A stretch of DNA of 64,000 nt, taken from assembly GCF_026262505.1 (NCBI RefSeq), contig NC_067204.1, positions 17,648,165 through 17,712,164 on the forward strand, read 5' to 3'. The stretch is from Trichomonas vaginalis G3. Lineage: Eukaryota > Parabasalia > Trichomonadida > Trichomonadidae. The notes under the pieces were generated by a model. It had not been told where the DNA came from, searched no databases, and saw nothing but the letters and a program-made list of their open reading frames with translations. The position numbers were made by a program, and so were the translations under genes. Shown here in pieces: positions 36,456-46,549 of the stretch. Within the stretch, counting starts at the first letter, position 1. Every line of letters starts with the position of its first letter.

Positions 36456-37724
36456 TCAAATGTTTCTGTTCTTTTGAATCCTTCTTGAAAACGTCTGGAC
36501 ATCAAAGAAGTCTTTATATGAAGCTGTATTGATTAATGTACAGTTTCCTTTTTTGTTAATTCTAAAACTAGTAGATCGACATGCAGTGCATTTGTACTTC
36601 GAAGTACAGTTCAAACAGTTCTCACTACACTCATGGCATATAAATGAGTTATTATAGTAATGAGTCGGACATTCTGTATCTGCACATTTGTTATCAAACA
36701 AAACGAAAGGATTATTGCATGCATCGCAAGTGGAAGGATTGGATAAGCAATTGCTGCAATGTGAAACTGTGCACGCAGTGCAAACTCGATTTTCTGTATC
36801 AGAATAATATCCGATTCCGCAAGAACTTACGCATTCATTCCCTTTCATGAAGAAGCCTTGCTCACATCTAGTGCATGTTGTGCTATTACGACATTTTTCA
36901 CAGTTTGACCGACAATCAAAACACTCGGTTCCAACTTGAAAAGTAGAATTTGGACATGATTGATATTCGCATTTATTCTTGTATTTAACATGCGAAGAAT
37001 CACATTTGTTACAAGATGATCCATTATCACAATCTATGCAATTAGATATACACAAGTAATCATAAGTTATTTTGACATATCCATCTCCATAATTTGGCTT
37101 GTTCTTCCCATTTATAATCTCTGTAAAAGTGAAAGAACTAGATGGAGATATACATGATGTCCCGCTGATTCCAATTGATGTGATAGTATCACTATTTTCA
37201 CCACCTTTCCCACCTTTACATCCAGCACCACCTCCAGATCCATCCTCTGCATCCCCACCATGATTGGTTCCTGTTAAGTATGAAGGATCTGATCTTTCCT
37301 CAAACACGTTTTTATATGGCTCTTTCCAAAAATATGTGTTATTCCCACCTCCTGGAGCTCCATAATAGTAATAATTGGAACCAGATCCTCCTGCTGCAAC
37401 GATCATTAGAGTTTCATTCAAAATTGCTCTGCTTGACCCTCCACCACCGCAATATCCATCCTCACTTGCGTTTCCTCCATCAGGTAGACCTCCTGAAATA
37501 CCATTACCTTGCATTCCTGCTTGTATTACATAACTCATCGTATTTGTAACTTTAAATTGAACTCTTGCATATGCTCCAGGCCCACCTGGTTTGCTATCTG
37601 AATAGGAACCTCCTTGGGCTCCAAAACACTCTATTTCGTAATTTCCGGCGGTTAATGATCCTTGCTTTGATGAGCTATCAGTGTAATTTAATAGCAAATT
37701 ACTGTATGCCAAGAAAAACATCAT
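36456..37724 (-). CDS. Glycine-rich (ALK/LTK-type) and cysteine-rich furin/VSP-like protein, 422 aa
   Basis: Two ATGs stand in tandem (37724 and 37721); the protein starts MMFFLAYSNLLLNYTDSS. Residues about 10-220 are glycine-rich with the pattern of the ALK/LTK glycine-rich domain: YEIECFGAQGG, GGPGAYARVQF, CGGGGSSRAIL, LMIVAAGGSGS. From about 225 to 395 come five or six cysteine-rich modules with CXXC spacing (CISNCIDCDNGSSCNKC; CFDCRSNCEKCRNSTTCTRC; CTACTVSHCSNCLSNPSTCDAC), like furin or Giardia VSP modules. These domains are normally extracellular, but I see neither a convincing signal peptide nor a membrane anchor; the end IQKNRNI is polar. A TCAATT motif about 22 bases upstream may be the initiator. 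Likely a surface or secreted protein of unknown partner. Confidence 0.85.
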   Translation of the reverse strand: MMFFLAYSNLLLNYTDSSSKQGSLTAGNYEIECFGAQGGSYSDSKPGGPGAYARVQFKVTNTMSYVIQAGMQGNGISGGLPDGGNASEDGYCGGGGSSRAILNETLMIVAAGGSGSNYYYYGAPGGGNNTYFWKEPYKNVFEERSDPSYLTGTNHGGDAEDGSGGGAGCKGGKGGENSDTITSIGISGTSCISPSSSFTFTEIINGKNKPNYGDGYVKITYDYLCISNCIDCDNGSSCNKCDSSHVKYKNKCEYQSCPNSTFQVGTECFDCRSNCEKCRNSTTCTRCEQGFFMKGNECVSSCGIGYYSDTENRVCTACTVSHCSNCLSNPSTCDACNNPFVLFDNKCADTECPTHYYNNSFICHECSENCLNCTSKYKCTACRSTSFRINKKGNCTLINTASYKDFFDVQTFSRRIQKNRNI

Positions 37725-39507
37725 TCCATAAATTAAAAAAATTGAATAGTCTTTGAATTTTCATAATATTGGCAAAATCAAAGCTCTCAATTTTAAAGTG
37801 GTTAACCAAATAAGGTTTTACAGACAATGAATTAATTAACAAGTAATGTGTGATATGTGCAGCTCATATCATTCATGGGCTACATATTACCGAACTTTTT
37901 TTCGATTGGTGCATTTTGTGAATTTTTTTGATTTTGAGGTTTTTCAATCCATTGCGACACAATAACAACAAAAAATTCATTGATCACTTTAATCTCAGCA
38001 AAATAGACAAAATTACATAACAACAATTAATGGAGTTAATTGCTGCTCCTACCAATGTTTTTCAAGCAACCATCCCAAAAGTTACCAAAATTACAGGAGG
38101 ATCTAGTGATTGCTAGAATCATTAATGCTTCTGCTATTACTAACAGAACATTAAATACGTTATTGAACGTCCAATAAAGTTTACAGAGCATCATATATGA
38201 AGTTTATGTACCCTCAAGCATATGATATGTTCTTGTGACGACAAATTAAATAATCTTTTGCTCTTAATTCGTTATTCAAATGTGGTTACTTCTTAAATGG
38301 TCAATGTGAATGATTAGACATTTGTCTTGTTAACTCTGATACTTTCGTATGCAAGACATCCAGATAAACCTTTCAATAGCTCCCAGATACTTTTTTCCCC
38401 AAATACATTACCATTCCAAAACCAAAAGACAAATCTTATGAAGGCAATAATCGAAAATTTACATCTAGTAATGCAATCAGCGTCATTCAACAAGGATTTG
38501 CATACAAAATTGGTCCAAAAAGATTTAATTTTTTTTAATTTATTAATGTCATATTCAACGAACCAGGATAATTCTTCTATATCATTTATCAATTGACATC
38601 CTTCCAGACAATTCGTAATAGATGTCAGAACCTATTCAAGTAATAGAGAACACCCAAAAATGACTTCATACATACTATATCTACATGAGATTCAGAATAT
38701 CTCTCTGCAAACTGATTTGATCGTAGACGCAGCCATAACATCTTTCGGATGAGTTTAAGTCTTGTTTCAGTATATTCCTCCAAAATTGTTATGGACATTC
38801 ATTACTGGCCGCAGATTAGAATCATTTTCTTTCGTTGTTGAAACGCCAACTGCATCATCTAACAGTTATATAGCTACCCTAGGTGAGGCAAGATCTACAT
38901 TCTTGCTATGAAAGAATTGACACTTCTTGAAATTATGCCATATGGAAAAGTCTTTATAAGGCTAGTACGTTAATAAGCAATTAATCAGTTGTGAGGCTTG
39001 CATAATACTAGCCTTATTATTACAGAATTGATCGTATGCGCCTTATAAAGATTCCAGTAGTATGCATAAAAGTAGAATACTTTTATAGGCAATTTATGTG
39101 CTGTGAGGTTTTGAGGAATAAGATTCATATTATTTAAAAAAAAAGTAAAACATGAAGGGTTAAAAAAAGTTAATTACATCATCATTTATTGTTACTATTA
39201 AATTCATGCAGTGTACATATATGAGATATTATAAGTAGAATGAATGATTAGAAATTCGATTATGAATTGAAGTAAATTTGTTAGAGAAGAGTTAGATTTG
39301 ATGATGCAAATGCAGAATAATTTACACATTTATATTATTTCATGAGTTCCATAATTAAATAACTTCAATAAGATTTTTGACCACTCCTATTGAAATGGAT
39401 AAATAATTGTGTATTAATTCAATTATTAGATTGACTTCGGCATTCTGGAGTTCATCTTAATGTATCCTTTAAAAAAATAATTTCGAACCCTTAACCGGAT
39501 AGATTGA
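37725..39507. other. Intergenic region with hairpins and a possible coding relic
   Basis: Between about 38037 and 38880 both strands show open stretches with a more protein-like composition than the surroundings (for instance PDKPFNSSQILFSPNTLPFQ on the plus strand at about 38345), but frames change repeatedly and no family is recognised. At 38956-39017 ATAAGGCTAGTA pairs with TACTAGCCTTAT; 39039-39051 (GCCTTATAAAGA) also complements 38951-38962. The remainder is AT-rich. Confidence 0.4.
38956..39017. repeat. Hairpin with perfect 12-bp arms
   Basis: ATAAGGCTAGTA (38956-38967) and TACTAGCCTTAT (39006-39017). A near-direct repeat, CAGTTGTGAGGCTTG and GCTGTGAGGTTTTG, lies inside and to the right. 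Confidence 0.65.
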
Positions 39508-40419
39508 ATGAAAAAATTGAGACATCGAATTATTGAAATATTGACAAGAGTTCTGAATGTTGTCAAATTCATAATTGGAATGTTGGAATTTCTCTTCATA
39601 GTCGTCATAGAAGATATTTTTGAAGTTGAAGGTGTTAAATATTCGATAATAGATGAAAGGGAAAGAACAGTACGTGTAGGAACAGGAGTTTATGATTTCT
39701 CACAACCGAATGCAGTTTCTATTTCATTCACAAGTAATTTAACAATCCCAAATTTTGTTATCTATCAACACAAGCTGTATAGAGTGATAGAATGCGGTAC
39801 ATGCGCTTTTGCCTATTGTGATGGTTTGAAATCATTAGTAATAGGTTATAGTGTTGAAGTTGTCAGGAATTTTTCGTTCTTTAGGTGTCATAACATTGGG
39901 TACGTTTTATTCGAAGTTTATAGTCGTTTGAAAACTATTGAAGCTAATGCATTTTATGATAATTATGCTTCTCTATCCATAACTTTTGGTGGAAGCATGT
40001 TAGAATATATTGGGGCTGATGCTTTTGGATTCAACTTCCGTGTACAAATTGTGAGACTCCCTAGCTCAGTCAAAGTAATTGAACCAAGAGCATTTCGAGG
40101 ATTTGATTCAATAACTTTGTTTGAATACTGCGGTACCTCCGAAATGAATAATGAGATTTTCTATCGAAATATGACAGGCGTTTTTCATATGACTCCTGTG
40201 AATATTCTAATTAAAGTTACATCAGGATATCCAAGTTCATTATTTGGAAATGAGACTGTTACGGTAGATAATAATATTAACTGTACATTCCCCACAAGCC
40301 TTTCGAACTTTGAACTTCATTGCGAAACTCATTATTGTATTAATCCTTACACGGGTAAAATATCATATCTTTTTTCTATGATATATGCGGCATCTGATTC
40401 AAATTGTTCTTATATCTGA
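39508..40419 (+). CDS. BspA-like leucine-rich repeat (LRR_5) protein, 303 aa
   Basis: ATG at 39508. A hydrophobic stretch at residues 20-34 (VKFIIGMLEFLFIVV) may be a signal anchor. Residues about 65-230 hold five or six TpLRR/LRR_5 repeats, seen as the F.....L..V......L..IE.NAF pattern (ECGTCAFAYCDGLKSLVIG, LKTIEANAFYDNY, VKVIEPRAFRGFD). The C-terminal 70 residues leave the repeat and contain several cysteines (INCTFP, LHCETHYCINPYTG, SNCSYI); no membrane anchor follows. BspA-like proteins form one of the largest surface-protein families in Trichomonas and have been linked to host binding. The repeat number is small for the family, and the repeats are diverged, so this could be a truncated member. 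Confidence 0.75.
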   Translation: MKKLRHRIIEILTRVLNVVKFIIGMLEFLFIVVIEDIFEVEGVKYSIIDERERTVRVGTGVYDFSQPNAVSISFTSNLTIPNFVIYQHKLYRVIECGTCAFAYCDGLKSLVIGYSVEVVRNFSFFRCHNIGYVLFEVYSRLKTIEANAFYDNYASLSITFGGSMLEYIGADAFGFNFRVQIVRLPSSVKVIEPRAFRGFDSITLFEYCGTSEMNNEIFYRNMTGVFHMTPVNILIKVTSGYPSSLFGNETVTVDNNINCTFPTSLSNFELHCETHYCINPYTGKISYLFSMIYAASDSNCSYI

Positions 40420-41232
40420 ATAAATTTTTGAATTTTTATATGAGGCGCGAAATACTTAATTCATTTGTTGAAAAATTGCTATCATCAGGTCGGGATCCAT
40501 TAGTTCTCGCATGAAACTTATCACTGAAGAATGTTAATGAATGTCTACTAAAAACGGAATGACTCCCATACACATGGCCCTAAGATTGGTATTTTCTGCG
40601 CACAGGCATCATTGAATGTATTTTGGTCAATATTTAAGAGGTAATGGGTGAATTGCATATCGTTGAAAATATAAATATAAATATTTGTAGAAAGTCGATA
40701 GAAAAGAGAGTCATAAATTCTTTTGGCGATTGCAATGTGCTATTGTGGGAGATATCATCTGCATAAGTCTCCCAGAATGGCACAATGCCCCATTCTTATC
40801 CTGATTGCGGAACTTTGACTGACAAGATTGTACTATGCACTCTTATCTTTCTTATAGTACCATTCTGGGAGATATCATCTGTACATGTCCTCCTGAATGG
40901 CACAATATTCCACAATCAAGTTATGAATGCGAAACTTTTACCGACAAAATGAAACAGTTCCCTATTGTTGGTCGGTATATGAAATTCTGGGAGATATTGC
41001 CTGCGTATGTCTCCATGAATGGCATAGTGTTCCAATCTAATTCTAAATTCGGTAATCTGACCAAAAAAGTGAAATAATTAGAAGTATAATAGTAAAGTTT
41101 AATATTTTTAGAAAACAAAATATTTTCCTTTAGTAAAATTAGATCTAGAAGTGATTGGCCGCAATTTTATGCGTGTATAAGCCAATATGAATAAAAACGG
41201 CGATATTTTTTATGAAAAGGCTTTTATTTTGA
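40420..41232. other. Intergenic region with diverged family A hairpins
   Basis: Bases 40420-40730 are featureless. The rest is mainly the decayed hairpin array described separately. Open frames crossing the array are not genes. Confidence 0.5.
40735..41065. repeat. Diverged copies of the three-hairpin 122-bp repeat (family A)
   Basis: Three blocks align with the 1070-1440 units: GTGGGAGATATCATCTGCAT / AGTCTCCCAGAATGGCAC (from 40747), CCATTCTGGGAGATATCATC (from 40860) and AAATTCTGGGAGATATTGCC (from 40982). Between them come GACAAGATTGTACTATGCAC, CAATCAAGTTATGAATGCG and ATTGTTGGTCGGTAT, equivalents of the other two stems. The GGGAGA/TCTCCC pairing is kept in two of three blocks. Much older than the copies at the left end of the window. 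Confidence 0.7.
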
Positions 41233-41448
41233 TCAAAGAACAACATCTGCTTTAACTAAAGCAAAGAAAATAGCAGTTCCGAGTGAGCAAGCTGATCCGA
41301 CAGCTAATATGACTTCTGTGAAGAAATTACGTTTTGATTTGTTCTCATAAAGGAAGAATGCAACCACGCAGAAGACAGCAAGAATTGATACAGCTAAATA
41401 TACTACTTTTTTTGCACTTGAGTCTAGAATTGGTTTAAACTCTCCCAT
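41233..41448 (-). CDS. OST5/TMEM258-like small subunit of oligosaccharyltransferase, 71 aa
   Basis: I start at the ATG at 41448 (MGEFKPILDSS); the frame continues four codons upstream to a non-ATG codon. Two membrane segments: about 13-35 (VVYLAVSILAVFCVVAFFLYE) and 45-67 (VILAVGSACSLGTAIFFALV). The first helix ends in AFFLYE and is followed by a short basic loop (NKSKRN), the same layout as the WFFVYE and loop of human TMEM258 (79 aa) and yeast Ost5. TMEM258 is a small subunit of the ER N-glycosylation complex. The likeness is by topology and this short motif, so another two-pass ER protein is possible. Confidence 0.6.
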   Translation of the reverse strand: MGEFKPILDSSAKKVVYLAVSILAVFCVVAFFLYENKSKRNFFTEVILAVGSACSLGTAIFFALVKADVVL

Positions 41449-41460
41449 TTCACTTGTCAC

Positions 41461-42084
41461 TTTTATATTTTTTTGGTCTGATGAATCTTATAAAAAAGAT
41501 TTTCCATTTTACAGAGAACAGAAATGAAAGTCTACTTGAATTCTATTGCTTTTTCTGGATATTTTTCCAATTTATTGTTTGATTTCATATTTTCTAATTG
41601 AAAGAAGATCCATCAAGAATAACAGCAAAGAGCTGGCAAAATTCTTGATATTCAAGCTGATAGTTTTATTCACATGCTATCATACTTTAAAATCTTGCCA
41701 ATATTGGCGTAAACATATTAAAATTACAACAATGACCTCAAGGCTGAAAAATTAAATAATTTCAAAACAAATTACACACAACCAATAAGATATAACCTTT
41801 TCGAAAAATAATTTTGAAATATCAGAGAAGGACTATTTATAATCTAAAAATCAAGAAGCCAAAGATGTGCGCTATCCAACTTGCTCATTGGCATGCCTTG
41901 CATTGCTAATATAAATATAGATATAATATGAAAATCAATGAACTGCAAGAATAGTATACAGCACAAGCTAAGCTTAAATAGATAATGATATGAATGTTTC
42001 CAAGACAACCTAACGGATTTGAAATTTCCCTTCCAGAAAAAATTTTTTTGATATAAAAAAATAATTTACAAAAACCGATTTTTT
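41461..42084. other. Intergenic region between divergent genes
   Basis: AT-rich. A 69-codon open frame near 41546 starts without an ATG and has random composition. Nothing recognised. Confidence 0.45.
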
Positions 42085-42089
42085 TCATT
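42085..42089 (+). promoter_or_regulatory. Probable initiator (Inr)
   Basis: TCATT three bases before the ATG at 42092, after a run of T. It fits TCA-Y-(T/A) and would make an almost leaderless mRNA. Confidence 0.45.
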
Positions 42090-42091
42090 AA

Positions 42092-45000
42092 ATGTCAATA
42101 CTGATCCCAGAATCAGCCCAGGCGCTGATTTCTGAATCACGTCAGTTAATGACAAATATAGATAAAGAGTATGATATGTCCCAATATGATTTTCCTGAGC
42201 CAGATCCTTTCGCAGATCCAAAAGCAAAACCAACATTCGCAGGACCTCATAAAGAAATCTACAATCAGCACTACGTTCAAGTTAACACATTTGATAAATT
42301 CCCAGAGATGCCAGATCCAGATGATTTTGCAACTTTGGAAGAATATCAATTACATATTCACGAATGGGAGCAAGAAGTTGCCTCTTTCTCAGAAAAAATT
42401 GCTTTACCACAAACAATATCACACGTTTTACCACGCCCAACAAGACCAGAAATCATTCCAAAAGCAGATAGAGAAGATCCCGTCATGAGAGCTAAATTAA
42501 AACGTACATTCAATCCAATGACATCTCCAGCACAACCAGGCAACCAGATGGCTGTCGAAAAGATCCTTCTCAAAGGAACTCCGTACGAAGAAACTGATAA
42601 CTTGCCATATGCAGGTTTGAACGAGAAACCAGTTCCTATCAATGCTTACATCGAATCCAAGAATTCCTGGGCTTCGGAACTCATCCCGCAAATGCCAGAT
42701 CCAATGTTATATGAATACTTCGATGACTACGAAGACGCTTCAATCCGCTGGGCCAAAATTGTTCAGAATCTCGAAATCATCCCACCGTCGCCAACCGAGC
42801 TAGGAAATTTAACAGATTTGCCGTTTGAAGGAAGTTCGACAATTGTTGCACCATTTAAACCAAAGGACCCTGTCAAACCACCGAAGCCATTTACACAGTT
42901 CGAATGCAGCTCAAAGGGCTCAAAGAAAGCGCTCAAGAAATTATTCAAGTACTACAAACGCACTCAGAAGGCTTTAACTACGCCAACGCTTGCTTCCGAG
43001 AAAGTCAAGAACCTTCACCATTCATCCAAGACCTATACACCTCCTCACGCCGGTTCAATTGGAATTACAGCTCCAATTATTCAACAAGCTTATATGCAAT
43101 TTGGCGTTCCATTAACACCATTCGAAGGATTTTCATCTACACAGATGCGCCGTCGTGAATTAATCACTTTAGACGTTGGATATCTCGCTCAACCAGATTT
43201 ATACGATTCTGGATCAATTAATGCCAAAACAGAGACAGCAAACCTTGCCAATCAACTCAACAAAGATGTCAAGCAATTCCTTATCACAGATCTCTCTCCA
43301 AAACAATATCAGTCTTTACTTTACGAGAAATTGCCAAGTGGCGATACCGTTGGTAGCCTTCTTGCCAAGAAGCTCTCTGTTGAGAATCTCGTGAAGTATT
43401 CTCTCATTTCAAACTCAATCAGATTTTTATCTCGTTGCAGCATCACAGCACAATACTTCCTTGGTCTCCAATCCACAAGTGAACAAGTTCTCGACCTTCT
43501 ACTTCCTCATCTTGAGCGATTTGTCGCATTACTTACGTTCTCAACTCCATATTCCTTCATTTTACCAGAATTACCAGATGAAGAGCTTATAGCCGCCATT
43601 TCAGAGTCACCCAAGTCAGACCAGCAGCTCGAGCAGATGGCAAATGACTTCAGACAGGCTCAGCTCCTTAAATGTCTACAGTCTATCGTCTTCACTTCAC
43701 CTGACCGTTTCTTCCCATTCTTCCAGATTATTCGTCCATTAATTCACAAATGCTTCTGCCGTCTCTCCGATATTGTCATGTCCGATGTCACATTTCCTCT
43801 TATCAGTGAAGGCTTCTTGAATGAGAAGAACTCATCAGTCCACATGTTCTATTTCCGTCTTCTCAGGACAATTGTAGAAGCTGAGTACTCCAGACTGATC
43901 AGAGTGTTTGCGATTCACGATCTCCTTAAATTCATCAAACATGCAGTTACTTCCCAAAGCGCAATCATCCGTCGCGATGCCAGTTCTCTTTGGCAACTCA
44001 TGATGCACACGGATTCCTCTCTCGCATTGCGCATCCAGATTCTCAACCAGAAACCATCGATTATTTTGACAATGCTTAAAGAATCACAACCAATTATCCA
44101 GCGCTACATCATCGACGTCTTCACACTCTTCAGATGCAACAACGCTGAGTTCGATTACAGGCCATTCCCTCTTCCTCTCTACAAGAACTATGTAGACAGC
44201 CTCTGTCCGGAGCTCCAGATCAAGATCAAAGAGCCGGAAGCACAAGGCGACCAAACACTGAAGAAGGCTGAATCCAAAGAGCAGAAGAAACAAGACAAAT
44301 TCAAGCAGGAACTCCAGAAATGTTCTCACTTGAAGAATCCTTACAATGTCAGAGCATTGACACTTTTATTAGGTATGATGAGAGATTATCAGTCTATCTA
44401 CTGCAAGGACAGGAACGAGTTGAAGGAGTACGTCAACTCTTTCATCACTAAGAGATCAAACCTGTTGACTGAGTACAAGTTATCTGATTGTTTGAAGATC
44501 CTTTATAAGAATGATTTGTTGGAACCATCGAAAGCAAATCAAATCTCTATTTGGGCATGGATATTCGATACAATACTCAGCAAAGACACAGAGTCGCCTA
44601 AGAGATTGTCGTTGTGGAGGACATTTAGTAACGCTCTTCTTTACCAAAGAGATTTCATGTCTTTTATCTTACAAAATCCGGATTTGACAACGAGATTCGA
44701 GAAAGCATTCAATTCTCTCGATGAAAATGTGTCATTTACAATGATTTTGATTCTTCCGTCTTTGGCACAGAAACTATACGACGCTGAGAAGAAATTCGGA
44801 AATACTGTGGAGCAGTTCGTCAAAAACAATCTCGAAGAATTCTTCAGAAAACTCTGCCAACCAGATGTAAGAATCAGTGGAAGAATTTTGGCTGCTTATC
44901 AGAGCAAGAACACTTCAACAATCATGGCTCAAGTACACTCGTCTTTGGTCATATTCTTGAAGACTGTAATCAACGCTCACGAAAAATCTTCTCCGAAGGA

Positions 45001-45097
45001 TTCGATGTTGTCGCAATTCTTCGTTTCTGTCCTGGATAACCAGGAAATTCTTAAGCCTGTAATCGCGGATATTAAGCAGAAAACAGTCTTGAATTGA
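42092..45097 (+). CDS. Large alpha-helical protein of unknown function, 1001 aa
   Basis: ATG at 42092. Residues 1-330 are proline- and acid-rich with a recurring short pattern around PDP (FPEPDPFADP, FPEMPDPDDFAT, IPQMPDPMLYEYFDD) and look disordered. From about 395 to 1001 the protein is helical with ARM/HEAT-like spacing (VLDLLLPHLERFVALL, FHLLRTIVEAE-type helices, LLGMMRDYQSIY) and a charged insert near 715-750 (KKAESKEQKKQDKFKQELQK). No membrane segment, enzyme motif or known family signature is seen. The sharp codon bias towards C-ending codons in parts suggests a well expressed gene. Possibly a trichomonad-specific scaffold. Confidence 0.85.
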   Translation: MSILIPESAQALISESRQLMTNIDKEYDMSQYDFPEPDPFADPKAKPTFAGPHKEIYNQHYVQVNTFDKFPEMPDPDDFATLEEYQLHIHEWEQEVASFSEKIALPQTISHVLPRPTRPEIIPKADREDPVMRAKLKRTFNPMTSPAQPGNQMAVEKILLKGTPYEETDNLPYAGLNEKPVPINAYIESKNSWASELIPQMPDPMLYEYFDDYEDASIRWAKIVQNLEIIPPSPTELGNLTDLPFEGSSTIVAPFKPKDPVKPPKPFTQFECSSKGSKKALKKLFKYYKRTQKALTTPTLASEKVKNLHHSSKTYTPPHAGSIGITAPIIQQAYMQFGVPLTPFEGFSSTQMRRRELITLDVGYLAQPDLYDSGSINAKTETANLANQLNKDVKQFLITDLSPKQYQSLLYEKLPSGDTVGSLLAKKLSVENLVKYSLISNSIRFLSRCSITAQYFLGLQSTSEQVLDLLLPHLERFVALLTFSTPYSFILPELPDEELIAAISESPKSDQQLEQMANDFRQAQLLKCLQSIVFTSPDRFFPFFQIIRPLIHKCFCRLSDIVMSDVTFPLISEGFLNEKNSSVHMFYFRLLRTIVEAEYSRLIRVFAIHDLLKFIKHAVTSQSAIIRRDASSLWQLMMHTDSSLALRIQILNQKPSIILTMLKESQPIIQRYIIDVFTLFRCNNAEFDYRPFPLPLYKNYVDSLCPELQIKIKEPEAQGDQTLKKAESKEQKKQDKFKQELQKCSHLKNPYNVRALTLLLGMMRDYQSIYCKDRNELKEYVNSFITKRSNLLTEYKLSDCLKILYKNDLLEPSKANQISIWAWIFDTILSKDTESPKRLSLWRTFSNALLYQRDFMSFILQNPDLTTRFEKAFNSLDENVSFTMILILPSLAQKLYDAEKKFGNTVEQFVKNNLEEFFRKLCQPDVRISGRILAAYQSKNTSTIMAQVHSSLVIFLKTVINAHEKSSPKDSMLSQFFVSVLDNQEILKPVIADIKQKTVLN

Positions 45098-45537
45098 TAT
45101 AAAATTTATTTTTTATTTTAGATATGTTATGATTTTCTTTTATAAAGTCCAATTGACATTCTCATAGGTTTCTGACAATAATGGCAACTTATTTATTTAT
45201 TATATAATAAGTTGATATAAATTATTAGAAAAAGTTAAATTCAGCTTATTTTAGGATGAAGCATTCTTTATAGGCATCAATAAACTTTGTGTTGAATGTT
45301 CATCCGATAAGATTTCGTCATTATATGCTGTTCAGTCAGAGAGTTGTATCAATACACTAAATAGAGAGTTGAATTGATAAGAATCGTATACGATTTCGTT
45401 TGATCTAACTTGTCCATTTTCAGGAACTTTAAGTGTGAACTTACGGCTACATGGACTTCAATGAATTATGAATGCCAGAAATTTGAATTAAAGTCTGATG
45501 AGTGAATTTATTTCTATGAATTTATTATAAATTATTT
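45098..45537. other. Convergent intergenic region, nothing recognised
   Basis: AT-rich 3' flanks only. Confidence 0.45.
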
Positions 45538-46549
45538 TTATACTTTTGAGCGATAAAATGGAAATGAAAGCTTACTAGAAAATAGACTAGTTAGGGGTAT
45601 ATTTGGTATAGTAATATGATCATTAAGTATAGTTCTAGATTTCGATTCGCATAAATAAGAAGAATGCAAATTCGTAAAATAGATCTCTGTCATTTTCATT
45701 GTATTTGAAATATCATGATTTATTCGGAATGTATTATCTGATTCGAAATGGCATTCATTTGGAGTTATAACACCCTCTTCCCCAGACCAAAAATAAAACA
45801 ATACTTGGGCATTATTTCTTTTGAAAAAACATCTTTCTACGGAAAATGTAACATAGGAAACAAAGAAAAGCCCATTTTGATATCCAGAAACATTGATATC
45901 AATTACATTACAAAAATAAATCTCATGCGTTGATGACTCATGAAAGAAACAACATTTGTTACCAGACGTAATATTCTCGAAATTACTATAATTTGTTGTT
46001 GCTAGAGGAGTTGGTTCACTACAAACATACCCCGCGTTTATAAGTAGTTTGGAATCAGAAATATTTATTGAAGAAATCAAAATTGATCCGCCATTAACAT
46101 CTAAAACTGAACTATCTCCTGAGCTGAGAGATATTGAAGATTCAATAATAAAATTTTTGTAACCATCATCTTTTGTCGTCCTTGTAAATGAATGAGATCC
46201 TGCACCTTGTGTTAATGAATCCTGAGATTTGTAACTACATATCTTGTATTGGACGCATGACCCTTCGGGTGAAAAGTATATTGACCCTCCAAAATAATCC
46301 GAGAATGAGTTATAAAATGATGAGGATGAAACAAGAAGCAATGAATCGTTCGTTGATCGAATTCGGATAACACCATATGAGTTAAAGTTTTCGAAAAGAA
46401 CGGAGTCAACAAATATGTGATTTTCATCATAGTCAATAGTACTTGTGTTGACAAAAGCATCAATTTCTTCATTATCATAGAATCTATTCCAAATGCTGTA
46501 TGAAGGACTCGAGAAATGGAAATATTTATCCTTTCTTTTCTGTAGAGAA
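45538..46549 (-). pseudogene. Fragment of a Pmp-like beta-helix surface protein gene
   Basis: The frame is open from a TAG just above 46549 down to 45538 (about 337 codons) but has no ATG in its first third, so the 5' end is missing or the gene is cut. The translation has FYNSFSDYFGGSIYFS and VLDVNGGSILISS, the GG(A/S)I and F..N signatures of chlamydial polymorphic membrane protein repeats, a family known to be expanded in Trichomonas. Cys residues (CVQYKICSYKS, GNKCCFFHESS) and many Asn-X-Ser/Thr sites fit a surface protein. No C-terminal membrane anchor is present before the stop. I call it a fragment; a gene using an unseen upstream exon is possible but unlikely. Confidence 0.55.

Noticed and set aside
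38314-38596. Overlapping open frames of about 90 codons on both strands
   Set aside because: They mirror each other; only a vague protein-like composition remains and no family was recognised.
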